Assembly (NCBI RefSeq): GCF_017115165.1
Contig: NZ_JABXKF010000130.1
Span: 1 to 64,000 of the forward strand
Length of the DNA: 64,000 nt
Source of the DNA: Nostoc sp. LPT
GTDB taxonomy: Bacteria > Cyanobacteriota > Cyanobacteriia > Cyanobacteriales > Nostocaceae
Reading direction: 5' to 3'
Shown here: positions 1 to 11,204 of the stretch, piece after piece
How the letters are laid out: every line of letters starts with the position of its first letter
Numbering within the stretch: position 1 is the first letter of the stretch
Made by a program: the position numbers and the translations under genes
The notes under the pieces: model-generated
Told to the model about the DNA's origin: nothing
Databases searched by the model: none
The model's input: only the letters and a program-made list of their open reading frames with translations

Positions 1-2289
1 ATAATTATCTGTCTCGCCCATCTCTGCTTCCTAAATATTAGACCTGAATCCTTACGAGAAAGAAATGGCTGTGCGTCATCAACTGGTGCATCAAACTCAT
101 CAAGAAATACCCGCTTATTCTCATGCCATTTGTTATCAAGCGGTGCTTAATCTGATCTCAGATGCCACAAGTCCCGATCGTCTAATGGGGCAACAGTATG
201 ATGAGACTGTCATGCTACCGATTCATGTGAGAAATCAGGATCTATACACACTTTGCCATCTATACACCAACAAACTGATGCTGAGTGTCCTATTTCAGGA
301 CTACCAAAAGGCAACGGAGGAGGCACAAAAAGCAGAAGAACTTTTGGATAGTGCTGTGGGGATGCCACTTGTGCCTTTAGTGAACTTCTACCAGTCCTTG
401 GCGCAGCTTGCAAACTACGCTGATACCTCGCAAGCTGAACAATCAGTCATTCTGCAAAAAGTAGCTGTCAATCAAGATCGGCTGGAACAGTGGGCAAGTC
501 AAGCTCCAGCCAATTATTTGCATAAATTTCATTTGATCGAAACACAACGGCAACACATTTTGGGCAACAAGGCTGAGGCGATCGACTTGTACAATCGCGC
601 CATCTCCTTCGCAAAAGCCAACGAATATATTCAAGAAGAAGCCCTTGCCAACGAACTCGCCGCCAAATTCTACCTCGACTGGGGTAAAGCAGCGCATTGC
701 TGGGGACTACCTGATTGAAGCCTACTATGGCTATGCTCGCTGGGGTGCGAAAGCCAAAGTTGCTGAATTAGAAAGACGCTATCCCCAACTGCTGGCTTCT
801 ATCCTCCAACAAACTCGCACTGTCCTCTCAGTTAACGAAACCGTTTTTGCTACGGGAACAGTGACTTCTACCAGTTCTTCCAAGAGCAGCGTCTGTGATT
901 CCCTCGATTTAGCCGCTATTCTCAAAGCCTCTCAAACTATCTCAGGCGAAATCGAACTTGAAAAACTGGTTTCATCGTTGCTTTCGATCGTCATCAAAAA
1001 TGCGGGGGCTAATAAATGCGTGTTAATGCTCGGCTCGTGCGAGACGAACGCTTGCTGATCAAAGGGTCAATTACTGAGGATTCGCAGCCAGTTGTGTTGC
1101 AGCGCCTTCCGATTGAAGACAGCCAGGACATTCCTCTCAAACTGATTTACAAAGTCTTGCACAACAGGCAGACTGCTGTGCTGCTTGATGCAATGGCTGA
1201 TCCGACCTTAGCCAATGACCCGTATATTATTCATCAGCAGCCGAAGAGTATCTTGTGCAGCCCGATTTTACATCAAGGTAAATTGCTGGGTGTGTTGTAC
1301 TTAGAAAACAATCTTGTTACTGGAGCATTTACCCATGATCGCGTGGAACTGCTGAATTTACTCTGCGCTCAAGCGGCGATTTCTCTAGAAAATGCCCGAC
1401 TTTATGAGCGATCGCTAGAAGATGCTCAACAGCTAGAAGCAGCTTTACAAGAACTTCAGGGTGCTCAATTACAAATTGTGCAAAGTGAAAAGATGTCTGC
1501 ATTGGGTAACTTAGTCGCAGGGGTGGTTCACGAAATGAATAATCCTTTGGGTTTTATTGCTGCTAGTCTAAAACTTGCTAAACCTACGTTTACCGATCTT
1601 ATTGAACACTTGAAACTATATGAACAAAAGTTTCCTACTCCCAGAGATGAAATTACAGACCATGCCCAAGAAATCGACCTGGATTATAGTTTATCAGACT
1701 TGCCCAAGATGATTGATTCCATGTCTATGGCGTGCGATCGCCTGAAAAACATCAGCACCAGTTTAAGAACTTTCTCCCGTGCCGATAAAGATTACAAAGT
1801 GCCATTTAACATTCACGATGGCATTGATAGCACAATTTTAATTTTGAAGCATCGCCTCAAAGCGAATGAACAACGTCCATTAATTGAAGTTGCCACCAAC
1901 TACGGTAATTTACTCAAGTAGAATGTTTCCCCGGTCAATTAAATCAGGTATTTATGAATCTTCTAGCTAATGCTATTGATGCATTAGAAAAATCTAATCA
2001 GGGGTGCAGTTTTGAGGAAATTAAAGCCAATTATAACTCTATTACAATTACAACTTCGCTAGAAAATAATCTAGTTAAAATTGCCATTGCTGATAATGGA
2101 CAGGGAATGAGGGAACAAGTCAAATCAAAGATTTTTGACCATTTATTTACTACGAAAGCTGTCGGTAAAGGCACAGGATTAGGGTTAGCGATCGCTCGTC
2201 AAATTGTTGAAGAAACCCACGGCGGAAAATTGAGTTTTAACTCTGTTTTAGGTGAAGGTACAGAATTTATCATTGAAATTCCAGTATAA
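1..2289 (+). pseudogene. Decayed 3' part of a giant Ser/Thr kinase-ATPase-histidine kinase gene
   Basis: The remains of a hybrid kinase of the same family as the two genes downstream. Coding similarity to them runs in order: helical TPR-like region (65-718), link and GAF domain (645-1400), HisKA (histidine in VVHEMNNP near 1530) and HATPase (1954-2289, with [13 protein letters not shown]). The frame is lost at least three times. About two bases are missing near 689, the frame changes again near 1035, and one base is missing near 1918, just before the HATPase N-box. An in-frame TAA at 32-34 also precedes the first segment. The kinase and P-loop domains would lie to the left of the window. Several independent lesions argue for a true pseudogene, although single-base errors in the assembly cannot be excluded for each one. 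The C-terminal HATPase piece (111 residues) could not act alone. Confidence 0.85.
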
Positions 2290-2307
2290 GTTTTAGCTCT
2301 TTTTGTT

Positions 2308-2363
2308 AAACAACTTCAGATATCTGGGAATACTAAATCTCGAAGTCTCAAGGATTTAGCAGC
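2308..2363 (+). promoter_or_regulatory. Upstream leader shared with the paralogue at 12774
   Basis: The roughly 55 bases before this start closely match those before the second giant kinase (12718-12773). Shared blocks include ACAACTTC, ATATCTGGGAA, GAAGTCT and GATTTAGCAG just before ATG. Since the genes between the copies are unrelated, the leader was either duplicated with the gene or kept under selection as promoter and ribosome-binding region. An AAGG lies nine bases before ATG. No operator was identified. Confidence 0.4.
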
Positions 2364-5300
2364 ATGATTAGCACTTTTGTCAGTATTCCCGGATATCGCA
2401 TCAGCGAGGAACTCTACAATGGTTCCAGAACTATAGTTTATCGAGGGGAGCGAGAAACCGACTCATTACCAGTAGTGATTAAACTGCTGAAAAATTCATA
2501 TCCGGGTTTCAGCGAACTCTTGTCGTTTCGCAATCAGTACACCATTGCTAAAAATCTCAACTCACCGCTAATCATCCAAACCTACAGCCTGGAGGCGTAT
2601 CAAAATGGCTATGCATTGGTAATGGAAGATTTTGGGGGGATTTCTCTAAAAGAGTGGGAAGTGGGGGAAAGTGTAGAATCTCTGATGGAATTTTTAGAAA
2701 TAGCGATCGCACTGTGCAATGCCTTAGATATATTGTACCAGAATTGCACTATTCATAAAGACATCAAACCCGCGAATATTTTAATTAATATCGAGACAAA
2801 ACAAGTTAAATTAATTGATTTTAGTATTGCATCTCTACTGCCACGAGAAACTCAAGAAATCCAAAATGCCAACACCTTAGAAGGAACTCTGTTCTATCTT
2901 TCACCAGAGCAAACTGGAAGGATGAACCGGGGTATTGACTACCGGAGTGACTTCTACTCATTAGGTGTCACATTTTACGAACTACTTACAGGACAATTAC
3001 CATTTATCTCCGACGATCCAATGGAATTGGTGCATTGTCATCTTGCCAAAACTCCTATTTTAGTACATCAGATAATTCCTAAAATACCGTTAATTTTATC
3101 GGAAATCATCAGCAAATTAATGGCGAAAAATGCCGAGGATCGTTACCAGAGTGCATTAGGAATTAGGCATGATTTAGAGATTTGTCTTCATCAATTAAAA
3201 GCCACTGGAAACATTGAATATTTTACAATAGGAGAGCGAGATATTAGCGATCGCTTTACCATCCCAGAAAAATTATATGGTCGAGAAAAAGAAGTCAAGG
3301 AACTACTAGAAGCATTTGATAGAGTATCCACAGGAAACAGCGAAATGGTATTGGTCGCTGGGTTTTCTGGCATCGGTAAAACTGTGGTAGTTAATGAAGT
3401 TCATAAACCTATAGTCAAACAACGGGGATATTTTATCAAAGGGAAATTTGACCAGTTTAATCGCAACATTCCTTTTTCAGCATTTGTCCAAGCATTCCGA
3501 GATTTAATGGGACAATTGATTGCAGAAAGTGATGTCCAAATCCAGCAATGGAAAAGTCAAATTATTCAAGCGTTAGGTGAAAACGGACAGGTAATTATTG
3601 ATGTAATTCCCGAATTAGAACGGATTATTGGTACTCAACCACCTGCAACAGAATTATCTGGTACTGCTGCACAAAATAGATTTAACTTATTATTCCAAAA
3701 ATTCCTGCAATTATTTACTCAAAAGTCACATCCATTAGTGATATTTTTGGATGATTTACAATGGGCTGATTCCGCTTCATTGAAACTTATTCAATTATTA
3801 ATGAGTGATGCGGAGCAAGGATATTTATTATTAATCGGGGCATATCGTGATAATGAAGTATCACCTGCACATCCTTTGATATTGACATTGGATGCAATTA
3901 GTAAAGCAGCAGCAATTATAAATACGATTACCTTACAACCTCTTAGTCAATTAAAATTGAATCAAATGGTAGCTGATACGTTAAAATGTAACGAAAATTC
4001 GGCATTTTTCCTATCAGAACTGATTCATCGCAAAACTCAAGGTAATCCTTTTTTTGCAACGCAGCTTCTCAAGTCATTGCATCAAGATAAACTGATTGAA
4101 TTCGACTTTTCCGAGGGATGCTGGCAATGTGATATTTCCCAAATCAATCAGCAAACACTCACCTCAGATGTGATTGAGTTTATGGTCTTTCAATTACGAA
4201 GATTACCAGAATCTACTCAACAGGTATTAAAGCTGGCGGCTTGTATTGGGAATCAGTTTGATTTGCAAACATTAGCGATTGTTTGCCAATTATCTGAGGT
4301 AGAAGCGGCTGCTTGTTTGTGGAAGGCTTTACAGTCAGATTTGATTTTGCCTCAAAGTGATGTTTATAAGTTTTATCAAGATAGTGACGAAGAAACTCAA
4401 ATTATAATTAGCGATCGCTTCATAGCTAAGTATAAATTTCTGCATGATCGCGTTCAACAGGCTGCTTATTCTTTGATTCTTGACGACCAAAAACAAGCGA
4501 CTCATTATCAAATCGGGCAACTGCTGCTGCAACAAATTTCCCCAGAAGCAAGAGTTGACCGGATTTTTGAAATAGTCAATCAATTAAATTACGGAACTGC
4601 TTTAATTACCCAACCCAAAGAACGAGAAGAATTAGCAAGACTCAATCTGATTGCTTGTCGCAAAGCCAAAAATGCCACCGCCTATCAAGCGGGTCGTGAA
4701 TATGCCAGCACTGGATTATCCTTGTTGGGGGAAAACGCTTGGCAGCAACAATATGAAATGACGCTATCCTTCCATGACGAGGGGGCAGAATTGGCAATGC
4801 TGTGCGGTGACTTTGAGGCGATCGAGCAGGCGATCGAAACTGTCATCGCTCAGTCCCACTCTTTACTGGAACAGGTCAATGTTTACCGGATAAAAATTCA
4901 AGTCAAGGCCTCTGAGAATAAACTGATTGAAGCGATTGCGATCGGCATCCAGATTCTACAACAGTTGGGTGTCACCTTGACCGAATCACCCACACCAGCC
5001 GATATTCAACAGTCAATCCAAGAGATTAGCGAACTGATTGGCGACAGGGAAATTGAAGACTTTGTTCACCTGCCGATGATGACCGATGCCAACACAATTG
5101 CTATTGTCCAGATTGCCACCAGCCTCCTGCCAGCAGTTTCCAGCTCTGGCTCTCCCTTGTTTCCATTACTGACTGCCTTGTCAGTCAAACTGTCTTTGCA
5201 GCACGGAAACATCGCGTTTTCTGCTTTTAATTATGCTTGCTATAGCTGCTTTGTCTGTAATCTCTTGCAAGATGTGGATTTAGCCGTCCAGTTTAGTCAG

Positions 5301-7757
5301 TTGGCGTTGAATGTCGTCTCCAAGCTGAATGCTAAATCGATTAAACCTGAAGTATCAGTAGCGCTGGGAGCGATCATCATCCACCGCAAAGCTCACCTCA
5401 AAGAAACATTACCACTCTTGAGGGAGAGCTACACGACCGCTTTAGAAGTTGGAAACTTGACATTCGGCGGATATAGTGGACATACTTTCTGTCTAAATGC
5501 TTTTTGGTGCGGTCAGCCCCTTGCCACCTTAGAGCAGGAGACGCGCACCTACTACAATGGCTTGGTGCAACTGAAGCAATTATCAAGCGCCAATTACTGC
5601 CAACTTTATTGGCAACCTGTTTTAAATTTACTGGGTTTGGCAGAGCATCCCACCACTTTGTCTGGTTTAGCTCTCCAGGAGACAGAATTTCTACCCCGGT
5701 TGCGGTCTGCTAATGACCTATTTGGGTTGTATCACTTCTATGTGTATAAGCTGACCCTTTGCTTCTTGTTTGGGGAAGTGGAGCCAGCGAACAATTATGC
5801 AGTTGAGGGCAGAAACTATTTAATGGCGGCTACGGGACAAGTCAGCAACTCTGCATTTTATTTCTATGATTCTCTGATTGCTCTGGCACTGTTGAATCAA
5901 CCGTCAGGTAAGGTATCAACAGTATTAGATCGGGTGGCACAAAACCAAACCCAGTTACAGCACTGGGCGCACCATGCCCCGATGAATTACCAACATAAGG
6001 TTGATTTAGTAGAAGCGGAAAAATGTCGAGTGTTAGGACAAAAAGCCGAAGCCATTGAGTTTTATGATAAGGCAATATCTGGAGCCAAAGCCAACGAATA
6101 TATCCAAGAAGAAGCCTTAGCTAACGAACTGGCTGCTAAATTCTACCTCGATTGGGGTAAAGAAAAAGTTGCCTCCAGCTATATGCAAGAAGCTTACTAT
6201 TGCTACGCCCGTTGGGGAGCCAAAGCCAAGGTGAATCACCTAGAAAAAACCTATCCTCAACTACTGCAACTAATCCTGCAACAGCAACTCATCAACCTCA
6301 ACCCAAGAGAAACCCTCGCCTTTCGTGCAACTTCCTCATCCACTCGCACTTCGACCACAGGTAGCACCAGTATTTCCGATGCCCTAGATTTTACAAGCGT
6401 ACTCAAAGCTGCTCAAACTATTTCTAGCAGCATCGAATTAGATGAACTAATCGCCAGTCTCACCCAAATTATCCTCGAAAATTCCGGTGCCAAAAAATCT
6501 GCATTAATTCTTCCCGAAAATGACATTTGGGAAGTTAAAGCAATTACCTTTATTAATAATCCGAACGCTCAAATACAAACCATCCTTGAGCCACAATTAC
6601 TAGACACTTGTCAAGATATCCCCAGAAAAATTATTAACTATGTCAAGAATACCCAAGAAACCATTGTCATAGATAATTGCCAAACCGAAATCAGGGGGGT
6701 GATTGGGGAATATATGCACTCCTCACAACCCCAGAGTGTATTGTGTACACCAATTATGAATCAAGGGCATTTAGTGGGGATTTTATATCTGGAAAATCAA
6801 ATCACTTCTGGAGTATTTACCCAGGAACGATTACAAGTAATTAACTTACTTTCTTCCCAAGCAGCAATCTCTCTAGAAAATGCCAGACTTTATCAAAAAG
6901 CCGGGCAAGCATTACTTGATTTACAACAGGCACAATTACAAATTGTCCAAAGTGAAAAAATGTCAGCTTTGGGTAATTTAGTTGCTGGTGTAGCTCATGA
7001 AATGAATAATCCTCTCGGTTTTATTGCTGCTACTCTAAAACTTGCTCAACCTACCGTCGCAGATATTAGCGAACACCTGAAGCTCTATCAAGAAACTCTA
7101 CCAAATCCAGGCGAGGAAATCATTGACCACGCCGAAGAAATTGACCTAGACTATAGCTTATCAGACTTGCCCAAAATGATTGATTCCATGACAATGGCGT
7201 GCGACAGGCTCAAAAATATCAGCACCAGTCTCCGCACTTTCTCCCGCGCTGACAAAGATTACAAAGTACCATTTAACATCCATGAAGGCATTGATAGCAC
7301 GATTTTAATTCTCAAACATCGTCTTAAAGCTAACGAACAACGTCCAGCCATTGAAGTGATAACTGAGTATGGCAATTTGCCTCAGCTTGAATGTTTCCCT
7401 GGTCAATTAAATCAGGTATTTATGAATATTCTGGCAAATGCTATTGATGCTTTAGATGAATCAAATACGGGACGAAGTTTTGACGAAATTAAAGCCAATA
7501 CCAACCGAATTACAATTACAACTTCAAAAGAAAATAATCAGATCAAAATTGCCATTGCTGATAATGGTCAGGGGATGAATGAATCAGTCAAACAAAAGAT
7601 TTTTGACCATTTATTTACTACGAAAGCTGTTGGTAAAGGCACAGGATTAGGGTTAGCGATCGCTCGTCAAATTGTCGAAGAAACTCACGGCGGAAAATTG
7701 AGTTGTAACTCAGTTATAGGTAAAGGTACAGAATTTATCATTGCAATTCCAGTATAG
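2364..7757 (+). CDS. Hybrid Ser/Thr kinase / AAA-type ATPase / GAF / sensor histidine kinase
   Basis: An intact 1797-residue signalling protein of the cyanobacterial HstK-like trifunctional family. An N-terminal Ser/Thr kinase domain (about 10-275) has the catalytic loop [11 protein letters not shown] near 130 and DFS in place of DFG. Next comes an AAA/STAND-like ATPase with Walker A GFSGIGKT near 333 and Walker [13 protein letters not shown] near 460. A long helical TPR-like region (about 650-1350), a GAF domain (about 1395-1530), HisKA with phospho-acceptor H1545 (VAHEMNNP) and a HATPase with DNGQGM and GKGTGLGLA motifs follow. No membrane segment was seen, so it should be cytoplasmic. Family knowledge suggests integration of ligand and phosphorylation signals; the signal and the partner response regulator are unknown. 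It lies 74 bases after a decayed paralogue and converges on the RNA-repair operon. Confidence 0.93.
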   Translation: MISTFVSIPGYRISEELYNGSRTIVYRGERETDSLPVVIKLLKNSYPGFSELLSFRNQYTIAKNLNSPLIIQTYSLEAYQNGYALVMEDFGGISLKEWEVGESVESLMEFLEIAIALCNALDILYQNCTIHKDIKPANILINIETKQVKLIDFSIASLLPRETQEIQNANTLEGTLFYLSPEQTGRMNRGIDYRSDFYSLGVTFYELLTGQLPFISDDPMELVHCHLAKTPILVHQIIPKIPLILSEIISKLMAKNAEDRYQSALGIRHDLEICLHQLKATGNIEYFTIGERDISDRFTIPEKLYGREKEVKELLEAFDRVSTGNSEMVLVAGFSGIGKTVVVNEVHKPIVKQRGYFIKGKFDQFNRNIPFSAFVQAFRDLMGQLIAESDVQIQQWKSQIIQALGENGQVIIDVIPELERIIGTQPPATELSGTAAQNRFNLLFQKFLQLFTQKSHPLVIFLDDLQWADSASLKLIQLLMSDAEQGYLLLIGAYRDNEVSPAHPLILTLDAISKAAAIINTITLQPLSQLKLNQMVADTLKCNENSAFFLSELIHRKTQGNPFFATQLLKSLHQDKLIEFDFSEGCWQCDISQINQQTLTSDVIEFMVFQLRRLPESTQQVLKLAACIGNQFDLQTLAIVCQLSEVEAAACLWKALQSDLILPQSDVYKFYQDSDEETQIIISDRFIAKYKFLHDRVQQAAYSLILDDQKQATHYQIGQLLLQQISPEARVDRIFEIVNQLNYGTALITQPKEREELARLNLIACRKAKNATAYQAGREYASTGLSLLGENAWQQQYEMTLSFHDEGAELAMLCGDFEAIEQAIETVIAQSHSLLEQVNVYRIKIQVKASENKLIEAIAIGIQILQQLGVTLTESPTPADIQQSIQEISELIGDREIEDFVHLPMMTDANTIAIVQIATSLLPAVSSSGSPLFPLLTALSVKLSLQHGNIAFSAFNYACYSCFVCNLLQDVDLAVQFSQLALNVVSKLNAKSIKPEVSVALGAIIIHRKAHLKETLPLLRESYTTALEVGNLTFGGYSGHTFCLNAFWCGQPLATLEQETRTYYNGLVQLKQLSSANYCQLYWQPVLNLLGLAEHPTTLSGLALQETEFLPRLRSANDLFGLYHFYVYKLTLCFLFGEVEPANNYAVEGRNYLMAATGQVSNSAFYFYDSLIALALLNQPSGKVSTVLDRVAQNQTQLQHWAHHAPMNYQHKVDLVEAEKCRVLGQKAEAIEFYDKAISGAKANEYIQEEALANELAAKFYLDWGKEKVASSYMQEAYYCYARWGAKAKVNHLEKTYPQLLQLILQQQLINLNPRETLAFRATSSSTRTSTTGSTSISDALDFTSVLKAAQTISSSIELDELIASLTQIILENSGAKKSALILPENDIWEVKAITFINNPNAQIQTILEPQLLDTCQDIPRKIINYVKNTQETIVIDNCQTEIRGVIGEYMHSSQPQSVLCTPIMNQGHLVGILYLENQITSGVFTQERLQVINLLSSQAAISLENARLYQKAGQALLDLQQAQLQIVQSEKMSALGNLVAGVAHEMNNPLGFIAATLKLAQPTVADISEHLKLYQETLPNPGEEIIDHAEEIDLDYSLSDLPKMIDSMTMACDRLKNISTSLRTFSRADKDYKVPFNIHEGIDSTILILKHRLKANEQRPAIEVITEYGNLPQLECFPGQLNQVFMNILANAIDALDESNTGRSFDEIKANTNRITITTSKENNQIKIAIADNGQGMNESVKQKIFDHLFTTKAVGKGTGLGLAIARQIVEETHGGKLSCNSVIGKGTEFIIAIPV

Positions 7758-7788
7758 TTTTTGGCTTTTTTTGGTTGGGAGGCGACAC

Positions 7789-7807
7789 AAGCCTTTGGGC
7801 TTTTCTT
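7789..7807 (+). terminator. Possible weak terminator after the hybrid kinase
   Basis: AAGCC, a short TTTG loop, then GGCTT followed by TTCTT, 30 bases after the kinase stop and before the convergent pnkp end. The stem is only five pairs, so this is tentative. Confidence 0.3.
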
Positions 7808-7836
7808 AGTACCATTTGACTCTAAACCTTCAAAAT

Positions 7837-10413
7837 TTAAAGTCTTGGATCGACAGGTTCGCTTTCCAATGCCAGAATACCGAAAACACATTCATGCACG
7901 CGGCGCAGAGGGGTATGGGCGACAAATCGCTCTAATGCTTCAACACCCAAGGCAAACTCACGCATAGCCAGAGAACGCTTATGAGATAAGCCACGTTGGC
8001 GCAGACGTTGCAGATTCTCTGGGGTTGAATATTCAGGGCCATAGATAATCCGCAGATATTCTTGTCCGCGACATTTCACCGCAGGTTGGACAATGCTGCG
8101 ACTACCTCGAACGATAAAGTCCATTGGCTTGACAACCATACCTTCACCCCCGATTTTGGTAAGTTTTTCCCACCAATAAACCCCCTCTGCTTGACTGCTG
8201 GGGTAAGTCAAATCTATCACTTTATAGGCAGTAGCTAGGAGCAGGGCAGGGTCTTTTTGGCAGATTTTGGCAATTTGCTCTATATGCCAGCGATGGTCTT
8301 TATCGATATGAACCGCTCCTTCTGTTGCCAGGATGTGAAAAGGGGCTAACCTTAATCCAGAAATATCGGTGACAGACCAGCAGTATTGGCGGTAGGCACT
8401 GACGTATTGATCTGCCATATCTGCACGTTGTTGGTAATGACTGAGTTGAGTGCTGATATCTACACCGCGATCGCTTGCTTGTTGTAAACAGGTAACAGCA
8501 TCATTAAGGGCAAGGCGTGATGCCACGCCAACAGGTGCATACTGTTCTCGTAGCAGCCCCTGTGCTTTGGCTGACCACGGCATCAATTCACAGTCTAAAC
8601 ATACCCAGTCGGTTTGAAATTCTGACCAAAACCCGCTCTGGGAGAGGGCAAGATTCACCCGCGCCAAAAATTCTGTCTCTAATGCTGAATCATCGAAAAA
8701 CCTCCGTCCCGTGCGCGTATAGCAGATGCCGATGCCCTCATTTATTACACCAAATCGTTTCTCGGCAGCTGCTAAATCTCGGCAAATAATCACAACCGCC
8801 CGCGAACCCATGTGTTTTTCTTCACATACTACTTGTGTAACTCCCACATTTTGGTAGTAGGCAAAAGCTTCGGCTGGATGTTCCAAAAATCCCGGCAATA
8901 GGGATGTTCCTACAGGGGACATCGTGGGGGGTAAATAAATCAGCCATTTGGGATTGGTGGCAAAACGGCTCATCACTTCTAAAGCAGCAATCGCATTTTC
9001 TTCCCGAATGGTAATGTTGGATTGAAGTCGGGTGTTAACGATCCGCTTACCCACAATGTCCTCAATGTACAAGACATCATCCAATTCTTGTTGGGATGTG
9101 CGTGTTGCGGTGTTTTGTACCAAAGGTTTTACAGGTTCGCAGTAGACGCGGGTAGCAGGAATGCTCACCAGTTCCTTTTCTGGATAGCGGAGGGCAGTAA
9201 GTTTGCCGCCAAAGACGCAGCCTGTATCTATATCAATAGTGTTATTCAGCCATTCGGCTTCTGGCACAGGGGTATGTCCGTAGACCACCATTGCTTCACC
9301 GCGATACTCTCCTGCCCAGTTGTAGCGCACGGGTAAGCCAAATTCATCAATCTCGCCAGTGCTTTCGCCATAAAGAGCAAACTCGCGCACAGCACCAGAC
9401 CCTCGTCCTTGCATTTCCTGTTTCATCCCAGCGTGAGCCACCACTAACCGCCCATCGTCTAAGAGGTAATGACTGATTAAGGAATCGAGAAACTTTTGCA
9501 GTTCTTTAGTGAAAGGTTCGCGCACCTCATCGGGTAAAGCCTCAATCTCAGTCAAAGTTTGCTCTAACCCATGATTAACCCGGACATTTTTACCGCGTAG
9601 TTTCCGCAATAGTTTGTTTTCATGATTACCAGGAACACAAAAAGCCGTACCTGCGGCAACCATGTTTCGTACTAGCTTGACTGTATCCAGGATACGCGGC
9701 CCTCTGTCCACTAAATCACCAAGAAACACAGCCCTGCGTCCTTCAGGATGGTGGTAGGTTGGGTAGTCCCAAGAAGGAGCAGGGGAAGATGAGGAGATTT
9801 GATAGCCTAACTGTTGAAGTAATATTTCGAGTTCATCACAACAGCCGTGAATATCACCAATGATATCAAAGGGGCCGTGTTCGTGTTTCAGGTTGTTCCA
9901 CAAAGGTTGGCGTTCGATTTCAATGGATTCAATTGCTTCTAAAGAGTTGAGAGTGTAGACATAGCGAAAGCCTTCCTTTTCTAAACCCCGCAGAGAACGC
10001 CGTAACATTTGACTATGACGACGCACTACATGGGGGCCAAATTGGCGATCGCTACGGAGTTGATTACGTTCGTGGCATAATTCTTCTGGGAGGTCAAGGA
10101 CGATGGCGATCGCAAAGCAGTGATACTGCCGTGCCATTTGCAGTAGGGGTTTGCGGTCTTCCATCTGCACGTTGGTAGCATCAATTACTGTTAGTTTACC
10201 TGCTGCTAGCCGCTTGTCAGCAATGAAGCGTAGCACTTCAAAGGCATCTTTAGTCGCAGATTGGCTATTTTCCTCATTTGACACCAACCCCCGACAAAAG
10301 TCGGAAGACAGCACCTCAAAAGGTTGAAAGTGCTTATGAGCAAAAGTCGATTTACCGGAACCAGAAGCACCGATGAGGACAATTAAGGATAGTTCAGGAA
10401 TAGTCAGCTTCAT
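7837..10413 (-). CDS. pnkp: Polynucleotide kinase-phosphatase-ligase (Pnkp) of the bacterial RNA repair system
   Basis: A three-domain RNA end-healing and sealing enzyme of about 858 residues. The N-terminal P-loop kinase (GASGSGKS at about 15-22) phosphorylates 5'-OH ends. The central metallophosphoesterase (GDIHG near 186, GDLVDRG near 232, GNHE near 262) removes 2',3'-cyclic phosphates. The C-terminal nucleotidyltransferase has the adenylation lysine in EEKHMGSR (about K533). In characterised homologues Pnkp is completed by Hen1, encoded two genes upstream here. The start is set at 10413, where ATG overlaps the stop of the preceding HEAT gene (TAATG) and AGGAG lies eight bases upstream. 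A longer frame could begin six codons earlier, but that would discard this ribosome binding site. The 3' end converges on the hybrid kinase gene. Confidence 0.95.
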   Translation of the reverse strand: MKLTIPELSLIVLIGASGSGKSTFAHKHFQPFEVLSSDFCRGLVSNEENSQSATKDAFEVLRFIADKRLAAGKLTVIDATNVQMEDRKPLLQMARQYHCFAIAIVLDLPEELCHERNQLRSDRQFGPHVVRRHSQMLRRSLRGLEKEGFRYVYTLNSLEAIESIEIERQPLWNNLKHEHGPFDIIGDIHGCCDELEILLQQLGYQISSSSPAPSWDYPTYHHPEGRRAVFLGDLVDRGPRILDTVKLVRNMVAAGTAFCVPGNHENKLLRKLRGKNVRVNHGLEQTLTEIEALPDEVREPFTKELQKFLDSLISHYLLDDGRLVVAHAGMKQEMQGRGSGAVREFALYGESTGEIDEFGLPVRYNWAGEYRGEAMVVYGHTPVPEAEWLNNTIDIDTGCVFGGKLTALRYPEKELVSIPATRVYCEPVKPLVQNTATRTSQQELDDVLYIEDIVGKRIVNTRLQSNITIREENAIAALEVMSRFATNPKWLIYLPPTMSPVGTSLLPGFLEHPAEAFAYYQNVGVTQVVCEEKHMGSRAVVIICRDLAAAEKRFGVINEGIGICYTRTGRRFFDDSALETEFLARVNLALSQSGFWSEFQTDWVCLDCELMPWSAKAQGLLREQYAPVGVASRLALNDAVTCLQQASDRGVDISTQLSHYQQRADMADQYVSAYRQYCWSVTDISGLRLAPFHILATEGAVHIDKDHRWHIEQIAKICQKDPALLLATAYKVIDLTYPSSQAEGVYWWEKLTKIGGEGMVVKPMDFIVRGSRSIVQPAVKCRGQEYLRIIYGPEYSTPENLQRLRQRGLSHKRSLAMREFALGVEALERFVAHTPLRRVHECVFGILALESEPVDPRL

Positions 10414-11204
10414 TAAGTTTGCTCCTGGCAATTATTTATAGCCCTTTCTAGCAAGTGATTATTTTTAGTCCACCACTGTTTTAATTGCATCAAAGCTGGA
10501 TAAAGTCTTGAATCGGCGAATTCTTCTGCTGCTTCAACGGCAAGTACACCAACATAGTCAGACAATAATTCTTCTATCAATCTAGTTAATATTCGTGAGT
10601 CTTTTCTTTTGGCTAAACCAACTAATGCTTCTCCATAAATTTCATAGTTTTCATCTGTATTTTCATTAATAAAACGCTGATAAAGTGCTTCTCGAATAGC
10701 TGTTGTATCAGTTTCAATTTGCGAACCTAATCCAAAAGTTGCCCAATTTCGCACCTCATAATCTTGATCTGAAGATAATTTAATGAGAGTGCTGATTGCT
10801 AATTCATCTTCATATTCCAGAAGACCAAAGACAACTCCATAACGCACAGATGGGCTGGGGTGGCTTTTCAGTCGAATTAATGGGGCGATCGCTCTCGGAT
10901 CGTGCAGATGTCCTAGTGCAATTCCAATTGAGTTGAGGACATCAGTATTTTGCTCACATTCCAGCAATCTGATTAAAATCGTTAAAGACTGATCAGGAAA
11001 AGTCCGATGGGGTATTCCAAGCTGACCTAATATATCAGCGCCTAATTGTCTTTCGCGTGGGTTTTGACTGTTGCATAATTTTGACGCAGCTGCAAAAACT
11101 TCCTGATTGCCGCGAAAGTGCAAAATTCCAACTACATCGTCATTTTCTGACTTGAGAGCCAGTTCTATCAGTTCTTGGGTAGACCGAGGGTCATGCCAGT
11201 TCAT
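10413..11204 (-). CDS. HEAT-repeat protein between hen1 and pnkp
   Basis: 263 residues built of short paired helices with recurring patterns such as DPRAIAPLIRLKSHPSPSVR and DYEVRNWATFGLG, typical of HEAT/PBS-lyase-like repeats. No catalytic motif, signal peptide or membrane segment was seen. The gene is locked into the repair operon. Its ATG overlaps the hen1 stop by four bases (ATGA at 11201-11204), and its TAA shares a base with the pnkp ATG. Such coupling suggests balanced synthesis and possibly a physical partnership, for example as scaffold or RNA-substrate adaptor; that is inference. It could also be a passenger gene, since HEAT proteins are common in cyanobacteria. Confidence 0.9.
   Translation of the reverse strand: MNWHDPRSTQELIELALKSENDDVVGILHFRGNQEVFAAASKLCNSQNPRERQLGADILGQLGIPHRTFPDQSLTILIRLLECEQNTDVLNSIGIALGHLHDPRAIAPLIRLKSHPSPSVRYGVVFGLLEYEDELAISTLIKLSSDQDYEVRNWATFGLGSQIETDTTAIREALYQRFINENTDENYEIYGEALVGLAKRKDSRILTRLIEELLSDYVGVLAVEAAEEFADSRLYPALMQLKQWWTKNNHLLERAINNCQEQT

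Noticed and set aside
10414-10431. Six-codon longer Pnkp start
   Set aside because: It would put the AGGAG inside the coding region; the ATG at 10413 has correct spacing and overlaps the preceding stop.
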